A DNA stretch of 64,000 nt from an uncultured Burkholderiaceae bacterium. Its GTDB lineage: Bacteria > Pseudomonadota > Gammaproteobacteria > Burkholderiales > Burkholderiaceae_F. Under the pieces are notes generated by a model that was not told the DNA's origin, did not search any database, and was given only the letters and a program-made list of their open reading frames with translations. Of the stretch, positions 38,335-50,765 are shown one piece after another. The stretch covers positions 186,001-250,000 of the forward strand of contig CALXQR010000001.1 in assembly GCA_944390675.1 (NCBI GenBank). The letters run 5' to 3'. The first letter of the stretch is position 1. Each line of letters opens with the position of its first letter. Made by a program: the position numbers and the translations under genes.

Positions 38335-38979
38335 ATGAGTTTCTTGAATCTTGAACAGCTCGATAAAGGTTTAAGTCTTCTAGATTTAAACCTTAGTGCT
38401 CATCAAAAGAATCAGCTAGATGATTTTTCGTCTTTTTTGTTTAGATGGAATAAAACATATAACTTGACTGCCTTGGTCGATCAAAATGATATTTTGACTC
38501 ATCATATCTTGGATTCTGTAGCAGTTTCTAACGTCTTTAGAGAGTACTTAAAAGAAGATTCAAAGATTATTGATGTAGGTTCAGGCGGAGGATTGCCGGC
38601 AATTCCTTTAGCCATACTGTTCCCGGATAATCATTTTTATTTGGTTGATACCGTAGGCAAAAAATGTGCCTTTTTAAAGCAATCAGCTTTAACGTTAGGT
38701 TTAAAAAATGTCGACGTTTATCATAGCCGAGTTGAAAATTTATCCAATAAGAAATTTGACTTGATAACTTCCCGAGCTTTTTCTTCATTAAAGATATTTA
38801 TAGACTTATCTAAAAATTTAATTTCACCAAATGGTTATTGGTTAGCATTAAAAGGTCAATACCCTAAAAAAGAAATTGAAGAATTAGGTCTAGAGTACAA
38901 AGTTCACGTTCATGAAATAAGCGTGCCTTTTTTACAAGAAAATCGCCATTTAGTCGCCATAAATACAAATAACCGATAA
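38335..38979 (+). CDS. rsmG: 16S rRNA (guanine527-N7)-methyltransferase
   Basis: SAM-dependent methylase of G527 in 16S rRNA. 214 aa, N-terminal FLFRWNKTYNLTALVDQNDIL, SAM motif IIDVGSGGGLPAIPLAILFP, FLKQSALTLGLKNVDVYHSRVE and TSRAFSSLKIF. Follows mnmG after 12 bp, the usual mnmG-rsmG order. It is unusually AT-rich compared with upstream genes. Confidence 0.95.
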   Translation: MSFLNLEQLDKGLSLLDLNLSAHQKNQLDDFSSFLFRWNKTYNLTALVDQNDILTHHILDSVAVSNVFREYLKEDSKIIDVGSGGGLPAIPLAILFPDNHFYLVDTVGKKCAFLKQSALTLGLKNVDVYHSRVENLSNKKFDLITSRAFSSLKIFIDLSKNLISPNGYWLALKGQYPKKEIEELGLEYKVHVHEISVPFLQENRHLVAINTNNR

Positions 38980-39284
38980 CTATGTGATTGGTTGACCTTG
39001 TTTAAATTGCACAAAATATGAGCAAAAATCAGATAATATATTGATAAGTAAATAAAAATATAGTAATTCAATCGTGATTCCATTGCGGGTAATTGCTTAA
39101 ATAATAAGCAATAATGATAAAAGTAATAAATATAACTAAATAAGAATGTTTCACATGGAACAATGAACTTGTTTGTTGTTAAATAATTTTGAAAATTTAT
39201 TAAGAAATTTTGTTTGGCTAGACATTTTTTGTTTTAGTTATGTAAAAATTCGACAAGATTAATTTTCTCTTTTAGGGGGCTAGA
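38980..39284. other. AT-rich rsmG-marC gap with parS-like site
   Basis: About 305 bp of very AT-rich DNA without a convincing gene. Apart from the parS-like site at 39147-39162, no promoter or structured RNA can be asserted. It could serve as the ParB loading and centromere region together with the upstream sites. Confidence 0.6.
39147..39162. promoter_or_regulatory. parS-like site 3 (rsmG-marC gap)
   Basis: TGTTTCACATGGAACA, 14 of 16 positions of the parS consensus, 0.8 kb upstream of parA. It is imperfectly palindromic, so ParB affinity may be lower. Confidence 0.65.
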
Positions 39285-39941
39285 GTGTTTGATCAAGTTG
39301 TCAGCACTTTTTTGTTCGCCTTTGCATCTTTTATTCCAGTATTAAATCCTTTTGGCGGGGCGATGTTCTTTCTAGCTTTAACGCCAAATATCGATAGAGA
39401 AACGCGAAAGATGATGGTTAATCGAATTGTTTTTTATTCGATGATCATTATGCTTATCAGCTTATTTGCTGGACACCTCATATTGAGTTTCTTTGGTATT
39501 TCTATGGGTGTTTTGCGAGTTGGGGGTGGGTTGGTCCTGATTTCGGCGGGTTGGAAAGCTTTGAATGAAGCGACTCATGATGATACTGAAAATACAACTA
39601 TTGAGCCGCCGAAATCGCGTAAGAAGCTGTTATCAATGGCTTTTTACCCGATTACCTTGCCCTTGACTATGGGGCCGGGGATGATTGCTGTTTCTACAGC
39701 TATCGGTACGGGCATGATTGGTCATGGTACTGCGAATTTGATTGGGTGTTTATTGGCTACTGTAGCTACATTGCTGACCGTTTATGTGTGTTATCGCTAT
39801 TGTGATCGTGTAAGTCAGGCGGTTGGGGCTACTGGCGCCGATGCCTTATCTCGAGTTTTCGCTTTTATTCTATTGTGTATTGGTATTTCAATCTTTTGGC
39901 AGGGATTCACTGAATTGTGGATGTCTATGCCGAAATCATAA
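39285..39941 (+). CDS. MarC-family membrane protein
   Basis: 218 aa six-helix membrane protein of the MarC (UPF0056) family; function unknown. A GTG start follows AGGGGG. Family features are the N-terminal IPVLNPFGGAMFFLALTPN (NP motif), FFGISMGVLRVGGGLVLISAGW and MAFYPITLPLTMGPGMIAV. It lies 12 bp before parA, so it may be co-transcribed with parAB. A second MarC-family gene is at 61.6-62.3 kb. Confidence 0.85.
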   Translation: MFDQVVSTFLFAFASFIPVLNPFGGAMFFLALTPNIDRETRKMMVNRIVFYSMIIMLISLFAGHLILSFFGISMGVLRVGGGLVLISAGWKALNEATHDDTENTTIEPPKSRKKLLSMAFYPITLPLTMGPGMIAVSTAIGTGMIGHGTANLIGCLLATVATLLTVYVCYRYCDRVSQAVGATGADALSRVFAFILLCIGISIFWQGFTELWMSMPKS

Positions 39942-39953
39942 AGGGTTCTGGAA

Positions 39954-40745
39954 ATGGCTTTAACTTTTTGCGTCGCTAATCAAAAGGGCGGAGTAGGAAA
40001 GACTACCACTGCGGTGAATCTTTCTGCTGCGCTCGCAAAACTGAAACAAAGGGTTCTTCTTATTGATTTGGATCCGCAAGGTAACGCAACCACCGGCAGC
40101 GGTGTCAGCAAAGACTCTATTACAGAAACGGTTTATCCTCTTTTGTTTGGCCAGGCTACTTTTGAAAATGTCGTCATTCATGCGGAAGAGGCTGGGTATG
40201 ATATTTTGCCCGCTAATCGTGAATTGGCCGGTGCTGAAGTTGAGTTAATCCAACTTGAAGATCGCGATGAACGTTTAAAAAATATTTTGGCAGAACAAGA
40301 TGATAATTACGATTTTGTAATTATTGATTGTCCGCCCTCATTATCAATGCTTACGATTAACGCGCTGTGTTCAGCTCGGGGTGTCATTGTTCCAATGCAA
40401 TGTGAGTATTTTGCGATGGAAGGTCTTACCGATTTGATTGGATCGGTTAGAAGGATTCAAACAGCTAAAAATCCGGATTTAACTTTGATTGGTCTGTTGA
40501 GGGTGATGTTCGATCCGCGCGTTACGCTGCAGCAGCAAGTCAGCGAGCAGCTCAAAGAATATTTTGGAAATAAAGTTTTCAAAACTGTGATTCCCAGAAA
40601 TGTTCGCTTGGCTGAGGCTCCCAGTTACGGTCTGCCTGGATTGTTATATGACAAATCAAGCAAAGGCGCTAAGGCTTATCAGGAGTTCGGAGCTGAATTC
40701 CTGAAACGTATGAGGAAGTACAAGAAGCAGAATAAGGAGAAATAA
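39954..40745 (+). CDS. parA: Chromosome partitioning ATPase ParA (Soj)
   Basis: Walker-type ATPase that moves ParB-parS complexes. 263 aa with deviant Walker A NQKGGVGKTTTAVNLSAAL, Walker A' LLIDLDPQGNAT and Walker B FVIIDCPPSLSMLT. No N-terminal HTH, as expected for a chromosomal Soj. One base separates it from parB. Confidence 0.96.
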   Translation: MALTFCVANQKGGVGKTTTAVNLSAALAKLKQRVLLIDLDPQGNATTGSGVSKDSITETVYPLLFGQATFENVVIHAEEAGYDILPANRELAGAEVELIQLEDRDERLKNILAEQDDNYDFVIIDCPPSLSMLTINALCSARGVIVPMQCEYFAMEGLTDLIGSVRRIQTAKNPDLTLIGLLRVMFDPRVTLQQQVSEQLKEYFGNKVFKTVIPRNVRLAEAPSYGLPGLLYDKSSKGAKAYQEFGAEFLKRMRKYKKQNKEK

Positions 40746-40746
40746 T

Positions 40747-41634
40747 ATGGTCGTTAAGAAGAGAGCCGGTTTGGGAAAGGGCTTGGATGCCTTATTGGGT
40801 AAGAAAGAAGTTGTTATAACTTTGTCAGAGGCGGGCGGTGATGCAAGCTCTGAACTGGATATTGAAAAAATCCAACCCGGTCAATACCAACCTAGAACGC
40901 AAATGGATAAGGCTTCTCTGGAAGAGTTGGCCCAATCCATACGAGAACAAGGCCTGATTTCTCCGATTTTGGTTCGGCCGATTGGTAAGAATCGTTATGA
41001 GATTATTGCTGGTGAACGCCGCTATCGCGCATCCAAGTTGGCTGGCCTGAAAAAAGTCCCGGTTCTTATCCGTAAGATTTCCGACGAAAAAGCTTTAGCT
41101 TGGGCACTTATTGAAAACATTCAGCGCGAAGATTTGAACCCTCTTGAAGAGGCAGCGGGTATCCAGCGTTTGGTTGAAGAGTTTCATATGACTCATGAAA
41201 CTGCTTCCCAAGCTATTGGCAGAAGCAGAACGGCGACAACTAATCTTTTACGCTTGCTCAATCTTGCCAAGCCGGTTCAAGATCGTTTAATGGCCAATGA
41301 GATTTCTATGGGTCATGCCAGGGCATTGTTGAGTCTGGAGCCTGGTATGCAGGTTGCTGTTGCGCAGGAAATCGTCAAGAAAGGTCTTTCTGTCCGACAA
41401 GTGGAAACATTGGTTGCCAAACTTTCTTTGAAAAAGCAGAAAAAAGCAAAGGCAAATTTGAAGCAACGCAAGGATCAGGATACCTTGCGCATGGAAGAAG
41501 ATCTTTCCAATTATCTTGGCACCACAGTCAAAATTGATGCCACAAAGAAAGGTAAAGGCAAAATAATTATTGAATTTGAGGATCTTGACCAATTTGACGG
41601 CATTCTTTCCCACTTCGAAAATTTCCATGAATAA
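40747..41634 (+). CDS. parB: Chromosome partitioning protein ParB (Spo0J)
   Basis: CTP-binding clamp that loads at parS. 295 aa: N-terminal ParA-interacting KKRAGLGKGLDALLG, CTP-binding box ELAQSIREQGLISPILVRP and IIAGERRYRASKLAGL, central HTH THETASQAIGRSRTATTNLLR and ISMGHARALL, then a C-terminal dimerisation segment. Paired with parA and three parS-like sites upstream. Confidence 0.96.
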   Translation: MVVKKRAGLGKGLDALLGKKEVVITLSEAGGDASSELDIEKIQPGQYQPRTQMDKASLEELAQSIREQGLISPILVRPIGKNRYEIIAGERRYRASKLAGLKKVPVLIRKISDEKALAWALIENIQREDLNPLEEAAGIQRLVEEFHMTHETASQAIGRSRTATTNLLRLLNLAKPVQDRLMANEISMGHARALLSLEPGMQVAVAQEIVKKGLSVRQVETLVAKLSLKKQKKAKANLKQRKDQDTLRMEEDLSNYLGTTVKIDATKKGKGKIIIEFEDLDQFDGILSHFENFHE

Positions 41635-41660
41635 TCAAGGGAAATATGTCCGATAGGATT

Positions 41661-41697
41661 AAGGGTTTACACCGTTAAAACATTGGTGTAAACCCTT
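41661..41697 (+). terminator. Hairpin after parB
   Basis: Perfect 13-bp stem AAGGGTTTACACC / GGTGTAAACCCTT with an 11-base loop, then GTTT. It probably terminates parAB; the T-run is short. Its 3' arm abuts the -35 of the atp promoter. Confidence 0.75.
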
Positions 41698-41724
41698 GTT
41701 TCCATAAGTAACGTAACGTATAAT
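41696..41724 (+). promoter_or_regulatory. Likely promoter of the atp operon
   Basis: TTGTTT (41696-41701), 17-bp spacer, perfect TATAAT (41719-41724), 40 bp before atpI. Confidence 0.65.
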
Positions 41725-41763
41725 GCGCACAGAATAATGGTTTGTAGGTGACTACTGGCTTTT

Positions 41764-42105
41764 ATGAAGAAAATAGTACTTCTACAAATCGTTGCCACTA
41801 TAGGAGTTGCTGTAATTTCCGCTCTGATCGGAGGGGAGAGTGCGGCTCTTTCGGCGTTCCTGGCGGGTACAGCCTGTTGGGTTCCGAATGCTTTATTTGC
41901 GTTGAATTTGAGTGTCTTTGTTAAGCTTAGCCCCTCGTATTCACCGCTATTCTTCTTTATTGGCGAGTTCGTAAAGATCATCGCAATCTCGCTGTTGTTG
42001 TGCTTGATTGTGATGTTGTATGAGGACTTAATTTGGCCCGCGATGATCGCTTCGGTCATTGTGGTCTTAAATTGTTCCTTTTTGGGACTTCTAACCCGAG
42101 AATAA
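41764..42105 (+). CDS. atpI: ATP synthase subunit I (AtpI)
   Basis: 113 aa four-helix membrane protein that aids c-ring assembly and is often first in atp operons. It starts MKKIVLLQIVATIGVAVISALIGG, and the helices are separated by short loops (LIWPAMIASVIVVLNCSFLGLL at the end). Position directly before atpB supports the call; sequence conservation in this family is low. atpB starts 2 bp after its stop. Confidence 0.85.
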   Translation: MKKIVLLQIVATIGVAVISALIGGESAALSAFLAGTACWVPNALFALNLSVFVKLSPSYSPLFFFIGEFVKIIAISLLLCLIVMLYEDLIWPAMIASVIVVLNCSFLGLLTRE

Positions 42106-42107
42106 AC

Positions 42108-42935
42108 ATGGCAGCTGAAGCTCTCACCGCTACCGAGTATATTACTCACCACCTTCATCACCTGTCGACCACTGCGCAGTCATCCATTATTGACTTCTCA
42201 GTGATCAACGTGGATACGATTGTTTTTTCCATACTGATGATGGCTTGCGCGCTCTATTTGATGTACAAAGGAGCTAAGAAAGCCACCTCTGGCGTGCCCG
42301 GTAAATGGCAATGTGCCGTTGAAATGCTCGTTGAGTTTGTGAATGAACAAGCCAAGTCCATTGTTCACGGGGATCGTACTTTTATCGCTCCCTTGGCCTT
42401 GACGGTGTTTGTTTGGGTAGTTTTAATGAATGCCATCGACCTAATTCCGGTTGACCTTTTGCCGACGATTGCCGGTTGGTTAGGTATTCATTACTTGCGT
42501 CCGTTGCCCACGGCCGATTTGAATGGCACGATGGGTATTTCAGTGGGCGTGCTGTTCCTCATGATTTATTACGGCATCAAAATTAAGGGTGTCGGTGGTT
42601 TCAGCCGTGAGCTCTTTGTGGCTCCGTTTGGTAACTATCCCTTGCTTTGGCCGTTTAATTTTGCGTTGAATATCATCGAATATTTAGCCAAGTGCGTCTC
42701 TTTGGGCATGCGGTTGTTCGGTAATATGTACGCAGGGGAATTGTTGTTCTTCTTGATCGCACTGTTAGGCAGTCTTTGGGCTGGTTTTGATGCCTTGAGC
42801 GTCTTCGGTGTGTTCGGTCACGCTGTGGCAGGGATCTGCTGGTGGCTCTTCCACGTGTTGATTGTTATTTTACAAGCCTTCATCATGATGATGTTGACCT
42901 TGGTCTACATCGGTCAAGCGCATGAAGGACACTAA
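42108..42935 (+). CDS. atpB: ATP synthase F0 subunit a
   Basis: Proton-channel subunit. Start at MAAEALTATEYITHHLHHL, the usual betaproteobacterial beginning, giving 275 aa. The key Arg lies in the segment KCVSLGMRLFGNMYAGELLF, and the C-terminal helix is QAFIMMMLTLVYIGQAHEGH. Second gene of atpIBEFHAGDC. Confidence 0.96.
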   Translation: MAAEALTATEYITHHLHHLSTTAQSSIIDFSVINVDTIVFSILMMACALYLMYKGAKKATSGVPGKWQCAVEMLVEFVNEQAKSIVHGDRTFIAPLALTVFVWVVLMNAIDLIPVDLLPTIAGWLGIHYLRPLPTADLNGTMGISVGVLFLMIYYGIKIKGVGGFSRELFVAPFGNYPLLWPFNFALNIIEYLAKCVSLGMRLFGNMYAGELLFFLIALLGSLWAGFDALSVFGVFGHAVAGICWWLFHVLIVILQAFIMMMLTLVYIGQAHEGH

Positions 42936-42986
42936 CACTAGCTTTTGATTTTTTTACTTTTTTATTAACTTTTACTCCATTTTTAA

Positions 42987-43244
<258 letters not shown>

Positions 43245-43247
<3 letters not shown>

Positions 43248-43276
43248 TAAAAGCTTATTACAAGTTTCTTTTATTA
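43245..43276 (+). promoter_or_regulatory. Hairpin at the atpE stop codon
   Basis: Stem TAATAAAAG / CTTTTATTA (9 bp, A-T rich, 14-base loop) starting with the atpE stop codon. It could slow 3' exonucleases or tune the high atpE/atpF output ratio; no T-run makes it a terminator. Confidence 0.4.
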
Positions 43277-43336
43277 ACGACGCCAGTGAGCACCCGTATT
43301 AATCGGGCCTGCGAACTGACCTAACGGGGTCAAATA

Positions 43337-43807
43337 ATGAACATCAACGCTTCTCTGTTTGTACAGATGGCCGTGTTCTTCTTCGGTGCTTGGGTCACCA
43401 TGAAGTACATCTGGCCGCCGCTTATTCGAGCGATCGAAGAACGGCAAAAGAAGATTGACGAAGGTTTGGCAGCTGCCGACAAAGGTGAAACAGCCTTGGC
43501 GGAAGCCCAAAAGGAAGGTCAAGCGATTAAAGCTGAAGCCCGTGCCCAAGCCTTGGCGATCATGAACGACGGTGAAAAACGCGGTCAAGCTATTGTCGAA
43601 GAGGCAAAGGCTCAGGCTCAAGTTGAAGCTGATCGTATTATTGAATCTGCTAAGGCTGAATTGGCTCAGGAAGCCGAACGTTTGCGCGAACAATTGCGCG
43701 AAGAAGTCGCTCGCTTGGCTGTTGCCGGTGCCGAGCAAATTCTTCGTCGCGAAGTTGACACTAAAGTTCACGCTCAAATGCTTGAACAATTGAAGGCTAA
43801 GCTCTAA
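43337..43807 (+). CDS. atpF: ATP synthase F0 subunit b
   Basis: 156 aa stator stalk: a single N-terminal membrane helix (LFVQMAVFFFGAWVTMKYIW) followed by a long charged coiled coil. Start ATG at 43337 after a weak ribosome site (ACGGGGT). Between atpE and atpH. Confidence 0.95.
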   Translation: MNINASLFVQMAVFFFGAWVTMKYIWPPLIRAIEERQKKIDEGLAAADKGETALAEAQKEGQAIKAEARAQALAIMNDGEKRGQAIVEEAKAQAQVEADRIIESAKAELAQEAERLREQLREEVARLAVAGAEQILRREVDTKVHAQMLEQLKAKL

Positions 43808-43809
43808 TC

Positions 43810-44364
43810 ATGGCTGAACTTTCGACGATTGCCCGTCCCTATGCGCACGCTCTGCTTTTGGCCTTGCGTGAAGGCAAAAAGGGACCCGAAGAAGCTGCCG
43901 ATTTGGCTGCTGTTCTGGATGGTATTGCCCAAGTGGTGACCACGCCCGAGCTGGTTTCTGTGATCGGAGATCCGAAACTGAGTTCGGAGCAAATCTACGA
44001 TCTGATCATTGCCGGTCTCGGACAAGTGAAATTGCCCGAGGAAGCCGTCAATCTTTTGAAAGTGGTCGTTGAAAATGGTCGCTTGGAAGCCGTGCCGGAA
44101 ATCGCACGTCAATTCCGCGAACTTAAAAATCAATCCGAAGGCGTTGCTGACGCCTACATTGAAACCGCGATGCCGATGACGGATGCGGAAATCAATGACC
44201 TTATTGTTTCGCTTGGGAAACGCTTCCCCACGTTGAAACTCACGCCGATTGTTACGGTTAATAAAGAATTAATCGGTGGCGTGCGTGTCCGTGTTGGCGA
44301 CAGGGTTTTGGACGGATCGATTCAGACGCGACTTGCTCAAATGCAAGAGGCACTCACCGCATAA
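43810..44364 (+). CDS. atpH: ATP synthase F1 subunit delta
   Basis: 184 aa stator protein linking b to F1. N-terminal helical domain begins STIARPYAHALLLALREG, and the C-terminal beta part has TPIVTVNKELIGGVRVRVGDRVLDGSI. It starts 2 bp after atpF. Confidence 0.95.
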   Translation: MAELSTIARPYAHALLLALREGKKGPEEAADLAAVLDGIAQVVTTPELVSVIGDPKLSSEQIYDLIIAGLGQVKLPEEAVNLLKVVVENGRLEAVPEIARQFRELKNQSEGVADAYIETAMPMTDAEINDLIVSLGKRFPTLKLTPIVTVNKELIGGVRVRVGDRVLDGSIQTRLAQMQEALTA

Positions 44365-44382
44365 ATTTCGGAGCTGTAAGAC

Positions 44383-45924
44383 ATGCAACTCAATCCTAGT
44401 GAAATCAGCGATCTGCTGAAAAAGCGTATCGAAGGCCTTGGGGTCTCCGCTGATCTTCGCACCCAAGGTACCGTGGTCTCTGTGACCGACGGTATTTGCC
44501 GTGTTCACGGTCTTTCTGACGTGATGCAAGGCGAAATGTTGGAATTCCCCAACAGCACGTACGGTTTGGCTTTGAACCTGGAACGTGATTCTGTGGGTGC
44601 GGTTATTCTTGGTGAATACGAGCACATTAGTGAAGGCGACACTGTTAAGACAACGGGCCGCATTCTTTCTGTGCCTGTCGGACCGAAGTTGATTGGCCGT
44701 GTGGTCAACGCTTTGGGTCAACCGATCGATGGCAAGGGCCCGATCGACACGGACGAATATGACGTGGTCGAAAAGGTGGCTCCTGGTGTGATCGATCGTC
44801 AATCTGTTTCTCAACCGGTTCAGACCGGTTTGAAGTCCATTGACGCCATGGTTCCGATCGGACGTGGTCAACGTGAATTGATCATTGGTGACCGTCAAAC
44901 CGGTAAAACGGCTGTGGCTTTGGACACGATCATTAACCAAAAGGGCAAGGACCTGATCTGCGTTTACGTCGCTATCGGTCAAAAAGCTTCTACGATCGCC
45001 AACGTGGTTCGTAAGTTGGAAGAACACGGTGCTATGGAATACACGATCGTGGTCGCTGCTTCTGCCTCTGACACCGCCGCTTTGCAATATATTGCTCCGT
45101 ACGCCGGTGCTACGATGGGTGAATACTTCCGCGACCGCGGCCAGGATTCTTTGATCGTTTATGACGACTTGACCAAGCAAGCTTGGGCTTATCGTCAGAT
45201 CTCCTTGCTGTTGCGTCGTCCGCCGGGACGTGAAGCCTATCCTGGTGACGTGTTCTACTTGCACAGCCGCTTGTTGGAACGCGCCGCTCGCGTGAACGCC
45301 GACTATGTCGAACGCTTCACGAAGGGAGCTGTTAAGGGTAAGACGGGTTCTATGACCGCTTTGCCGATCATTGAAACCCAAGCCGGTGACGTGACCGCTT
45401 TCGTGCCGACGAACGTGATTTCTATTACTGACGGTCAGATCTTCTTGGAAACCGACCTTTTCAACGCCGGTATCCGTCCCGCTATTAACCCGGGTATTTC
45501 TGTGTCCCGTGTTGGTGGTGCGGCTCAAACGAAGGTTATTAAGAAGTTGGGCGGCGGTGTTCGCTTGGCTTTGGCTCAGTACCGTGAATTGGCTGCATTT
45601 GCTCAGTTTGCTTCCGATTTGGACGAAGCAACCCGTAAGCAATTGGAACGCGGTAAGGTTGTGACCGAATTGATGAAGCAACCTCAATACCAACCGTTGC
45701 AAGTTTGGGAAGAAGCTTTGGTGCTCTTCTGCGTTGAACAAGGCATCTATGATGACGTCGACGCTAAGGATGCGCTTCGCTTTGAAAAGGCTTGCCGCGA
45801 GTACGTTGCCAGCCACCACGCTGATTTGGTTCAACGCATCGAAGAAAAGAAGGAATTGGTCGCTGAAGACAAAGAACTTCTTTTGACTGCGGTGAAAGAA
45901 TTTAAGAAAAACGGCACCTACTAA
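44383..45924 (+). CDS. atpA: ATP synthase F1 subunit alpha
   Basis: Non-catalytic nucleotide-binding subunit, 513 aa. P-loop [15 protein letters not shown] (about 169-183), [18 protein letters not shown], and the ATP synthase alpha/beta signature [14 protein letters not shown]. Strong third-position codon bias, consistent with high expression. Confidence 0.97.
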   Translation: MQLNPSEISDLLKKRIEGLGVSADLRTQGTVVSVTDGICRVHGLSDVMQGEMLEFPNSTYGLALNLERDSVGAVILGEYEHISEGDTVKTTGRILSVPVGPKLIGRVVNALGQPIDGKGPIDTDEYDVVEKVAPGVIDRQSVSQPVQTGLKSIDAMVPIGRGQRELIIGDRQTGKTAVALDTIINQKGKDLICVYVAIGQKASTIANVVRKLEEHGAMEYTIVVAASASDTAALQYIAPYAGATMGEYFRDRGQDSLIVYDDLTKQAWAYRQISLLLRRPPGREAYPGDVFYLHSRLLERAARVNADYVERFTKGAVKGKTGSMTALPIIETQAGDVTAFVPTNVISITDGQIFLETDLFNAGIRPAINPGISVSRVGGAAQTKVIKKLGGGVRLALAQYRELAAFAQFASDLDEATRKQLERGKVVTELMKQPQYQPLQVWEEALVLFCVEQGIYDDVDAKDALRFEKACREYVASHHADLVQRIEEKKELVAEDKELLLTAVKEFKKNGTY

Positions 45925-45957
45925 TTGTGGAAGTCGATAAACACCTAAGGGGACCAC

Positions 45958-48260
<2,303 letters not shown>

Positions 48261-48326
48261 TAGGGTTTGGTTAATCAGGTGAGGAATTTCTCATCTGATT
48301 GCCAAATCACAACCACGGAGCAGCTT

Positions 48327-48746
48327 ATGTCTACGATTAAAGTTGACGTCGTTAGCGCCGAAGAGCAGATCTTCTCTGGCGATGCAGAGTTTGTGGCCCT
48401 TCCGGGCGAAGCCGGTGAGTTGGGGATTCTGCCGCAGCATGCGCCGCTGATCTCTTTGATCAAACCGGGTTTTGTGCGTATCACGATGCCTGGCGCAAAA
48501 GAAATCAAGCAAGTGTTTGTTGCCGGTGGTGTGATTGAAGTGCAACCGCAGCACGTCACGGTTTTGGCTGATACGGCTATTCGTTCTGAAGAGTTGGATC
48601 GCGCCAAGACGGAAAAAGCTATTGCGGCGGCTCGCGAAGCTCGCAGCAAGGCAACGAGCGAAGCCGATTTGGCCAAGCTCGACGCTCAGTTGGCCTACTT
48701 GGCGGCTCAAATGGCTGCCATCGAAAAACTCAAGCGTCATCACTAA
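48327..48746 (+). CDS. atpC: ATP synthase F1 subunit epsilon
   Basis: 139 aa. Start at [16 protein letters not shown] after GGAG, rather than a 20-residue-longer frame. Beta-sandwich [24 protein letters not shown] and a C-terminal helical hairpin ([20 protein letters not shown]). Last gene of the operon, with a terminator 17 bp downstream. Confidence 0.95.
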   Translation: MSTIKVDVVSAEEQIFSGDAEFVALPGEAGELGILPQHAPLISLIKPGFVRITMPGAKEIKQVFVAGGVIEVQPQHVTVLADTAIRSEELDRAKTEKAIAAAREARSKATSEADLAKLDAQLAYLAAQMAAIEKLKRHH

Positions 48747-48762
48747 GCGCAGTAACGATGCG

Positions 48763-48798
48763 AAAGGGCAGATGTTTACGGACATCTGTCCTTTTTTG
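48763..48798 (+). terminator. Rho-independent terminator of the atp operon
   Basis: Stem AAAGGGCAGATGT / ACATCTGTCCTTT (13 bp with one G-T), 6-base loop, then TTTGTTTT. Confidence 0.88.
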
Positions 48799-48887
48799 TT
48801 TTGAGTCATAACTTATCCCAATCAATCGAGGTAGGATGAGTAACAAAGGACCAAGTGTCTCAATGTTTTCGTTGTATGTGAGGTCAT

Positions 48888-49283
48888 ATGAAGGTTTTAG
48901 TTTGTACAGATGGCTCTGAATTGAGCGAAAAAGCGATTGAAGCTGCGGTTGGAGTGGCATCGCCTCTGAAAGCGGAATTAATCGGCATGACCGCGGTAAA
49001 AGGTCCGGAGCCTGCTGATGGATTGGCCGGTGAGAGTGCGGACGTCCAAAAACGTTTGGGAGTGATTTACGAGGCGGCTAAGGCTGCTCAGTTGCCTTGC
49101 CGAGTCATGGCGATTCACGGTGAAGCGCCCTGGCAATGCATCATTAAGTTGGCAAAGGATGAAGATGTCGATTATGTGGTGATGGCCAGCCGTGGTATGG
49201 GCAGCATCGGAAGCCTCTTTATCGGCAGTGAAACACAAAAGACATTAGCTCAAATTGACAGACCGGTTTTAGTTGTTCGTTAG
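48888..49283 (+). CDS. Universal stress protein, UspA family
   Basis: 131 aa single-domain Usp fold. N-terminal VLVCTDGSELSEKAIEAAV and C-terminal ATP-binding pattern MASRGMGSIGSLFIGSETQKTL, followed by RPVLVVR; the G-2x-G-9x-G(S/T) motif suggests ATP binding. Stands alone between the atp operon and a convergent DUF167 gene. Confidence 0.9.
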   Translation: MKVLVCTDGSELSEKAIEAAVGVASPLKAELIGMTAVKGPEPADGLAGESADVQKRLGVIYEAAKAAQLPCRVMAIHGEAPWQCIIKLAKDEDVDYVVMASRGMGSIGSLFIGSETQKTLAQIDRPVLVVR

Positions 49284-49315
49284 TACGTCTGTTTGGATTT
49301 AGTACCGAAGATCAA

Positions 49316-49346
49316 ACCGCTTCAGTCGCTTGCTGGCTGAAGCGGT
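49316..49346. terminator. Hairpin between convergent usp and DUF167 genes
   Basis: Perfect 10-bp stem ACCGCTTCAG / CTGAAGCGGT with an 11-base loop; weak T content on both sides, likely a shared bidirectional terminator. Confidence 0.6.
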
Positions 49347-49348
49347 CG

Positions 49349-49678
49349 TTAACTCTGCTTTAAGCCCTCTTCTTTATAGTCTGTCCCTTGCATTAGTTTT
49401 GCCATGCACTCAGCGGCCGTGATGTTGCGGATCAGGACTCTTTTCTGTCTGGAAGTATCTCCGCTAACCAATTCAACGGAAGATTTGCTGACATTGAGCG
49501 CATCGGCTAAAAATATAAGTAGTGTTTTGTTTGCTTTGCCGTCAACAGGCGGGCAAGCGATGCTGATCTTTAAACGATCGCCGTGTTCTCCCACAATGCG
49601 GGTGCGCTTCGCCCCCGGTTGAACATGAAAGTCAATGACAACACTTTGATTTTTTTCTGTTAACCATGCAGGAAACAT
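49349..49678 (-). CDS. DUF167/UPF0235 (YggU-like) protein
   Basis: 109 aa soluble protein of unknown function. The family pattern is VIDFHVQPGAKRTRIVGEHGDRLKISIACPPVDGKANKTLLIFLA (shown here by its ends VQPGAKRTRIVGEH and PPVDGKANKTLL), then VELVSGDTSRQKRVLI. Divergent from hemE, with 19 bp between starts. Confidence 0.85.
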   Translation of the reverse strand: MFPAWLTEKNQSVVIDFHVQPGAKRTRIVGEHGDRLKISIACPPVDGKANKTLLIFLADALNVSKSSVELVSGDTSRQKRVLIRNITAAECMAKLMQGTDYKEEGLKQS

Positions 49679-49697
49679 AATCGGTTTGGAGTGATTT

Positions 49698-50765
49698 ATG
49701 AGACCGGATAATGATACTTTTTTGAAAGCTCTTTTGCGTCAGAAGTGTGATTACACACCGATATGGCTGATGCGTCAGGCCGGGCGGTATCTGTCCGAAT
49801 ACAACGCGACTCGTGCGAAAGCCGGCAGTTTTATGAAGTTGGCTCAGTCGCCGGATTTGGCCTGTGAAGTCACTCTGCAGCCCGTGGAACGTTTCAAGCT
49901 CGATGCCGCCATTCTTTTTTCGGACATCTTAACGATTCCGGACGCCATGGGGTTGGGACTTTCCTTTGTGGCGGGCGAGGGGCCGAAATTTGCCAAACCT
50001 GTTCGTTCTGAAGAAGATGTGAAAGTGCTTCATGTACCGGATATTGATCAATCGCTGCGTTATGTGACCGACGCGGTGCGAACGATTCGCAAGGCGCTGC
50101 ATAACCGAATTCCGCTCATTGGTTTTTCAGGAAGTCCTTTCACTTTGGCTTGCTACATGGTTGAAGGCGGCTCCAGCAAGGACTATCGCAATCTAAAAAC
50201 CATGATGTATACACGGCCGGAGCTTTTGCATCGCTTGTTGGATGTGAACGCTGAAAGCGTTACGGCTTATTTAAACGCACAGATTGAATCAGGCGCTCAG
50301 GCTGTTCAGATTTTCGACACGTGGGGCGGAACACTTTCAGAACCCTCATTTAAGGAATTCTCTCTGCGTTATATCGAAAAAATTATCTCCGGATTGCACA
50401 AGACATTCGACGGGGAACCTGTGCCTGTTATCGTCTTTACAAAAGGCGCGGATCAATGGCTCGAATTAATCGCTCATTGCGGTGCGCAGGCCGTTGGGTT
50501 GGATTGGACAAGTAATCTTGCGCGCGCCAGAAGCCGCGTGGCTGACTGTGTGGCATTGCAGGGGAATTTGGATCCGATGGTGCTTTTTGGCTCGGAAGAA
50601 AGGATCCGAGAAGAAGCTCGTCGGGTGATTGACGACTATGGTGTGGTTGGCCATGGAGGCCATGTGTTTAATTTGGGGCATGGCATTAATCAATTCACTC
50701 CGCCCGAAGCGGTAGAAATCCTTGTTGATGAAGTCCATCGCTATAGCAGAGACTTTCATCGCTAA
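49698..50765 (+). CDS. hemE: Uroporphyrinogen decarboxylase
   Basis: Converts uroporphyrinogen III to coproporphyrinogen III in haem synthesis. 355 aa, signatures [15 protein letters not shown] near residues 22-36 and the glycine-rich [17 protein letters not shown] near 140. [14 protein letters not shown] carries the active-site Asp. Ribosome site GGAG 8 bp upstream. Confidence 0.96.
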   Translation: MRPDNDTFLKALLRQKCDYTPIWLMRQAGRYLSEYNATRAKAGSFMKLAQSPDLACEVTLQPVERFKLDAAILFSDILTIPDAMGLGLSFVAGEGPKFAKPVRSEEDVKVLHVPDIDQSLRYVTDAVRTIRKALHNRIPLIGFSGSPFTLACYMVEGGSSKDYRNLKTMMYTRPELLHRLLDVNAESVTAYLNAQIESGAQAVQIFDTWGGTLSEPSFKEFSLRYIEKIISGLHKTFDGEPVPVIVFTKGADQWLELIAHCGAQAVGLDWTSNLARARSRVADCVALQGNLDPMVLFGSEERIREEARRVIDDYGVVGHGGHVFNLGHGINQFTPPEAVEILVDEVHRYSRDFHR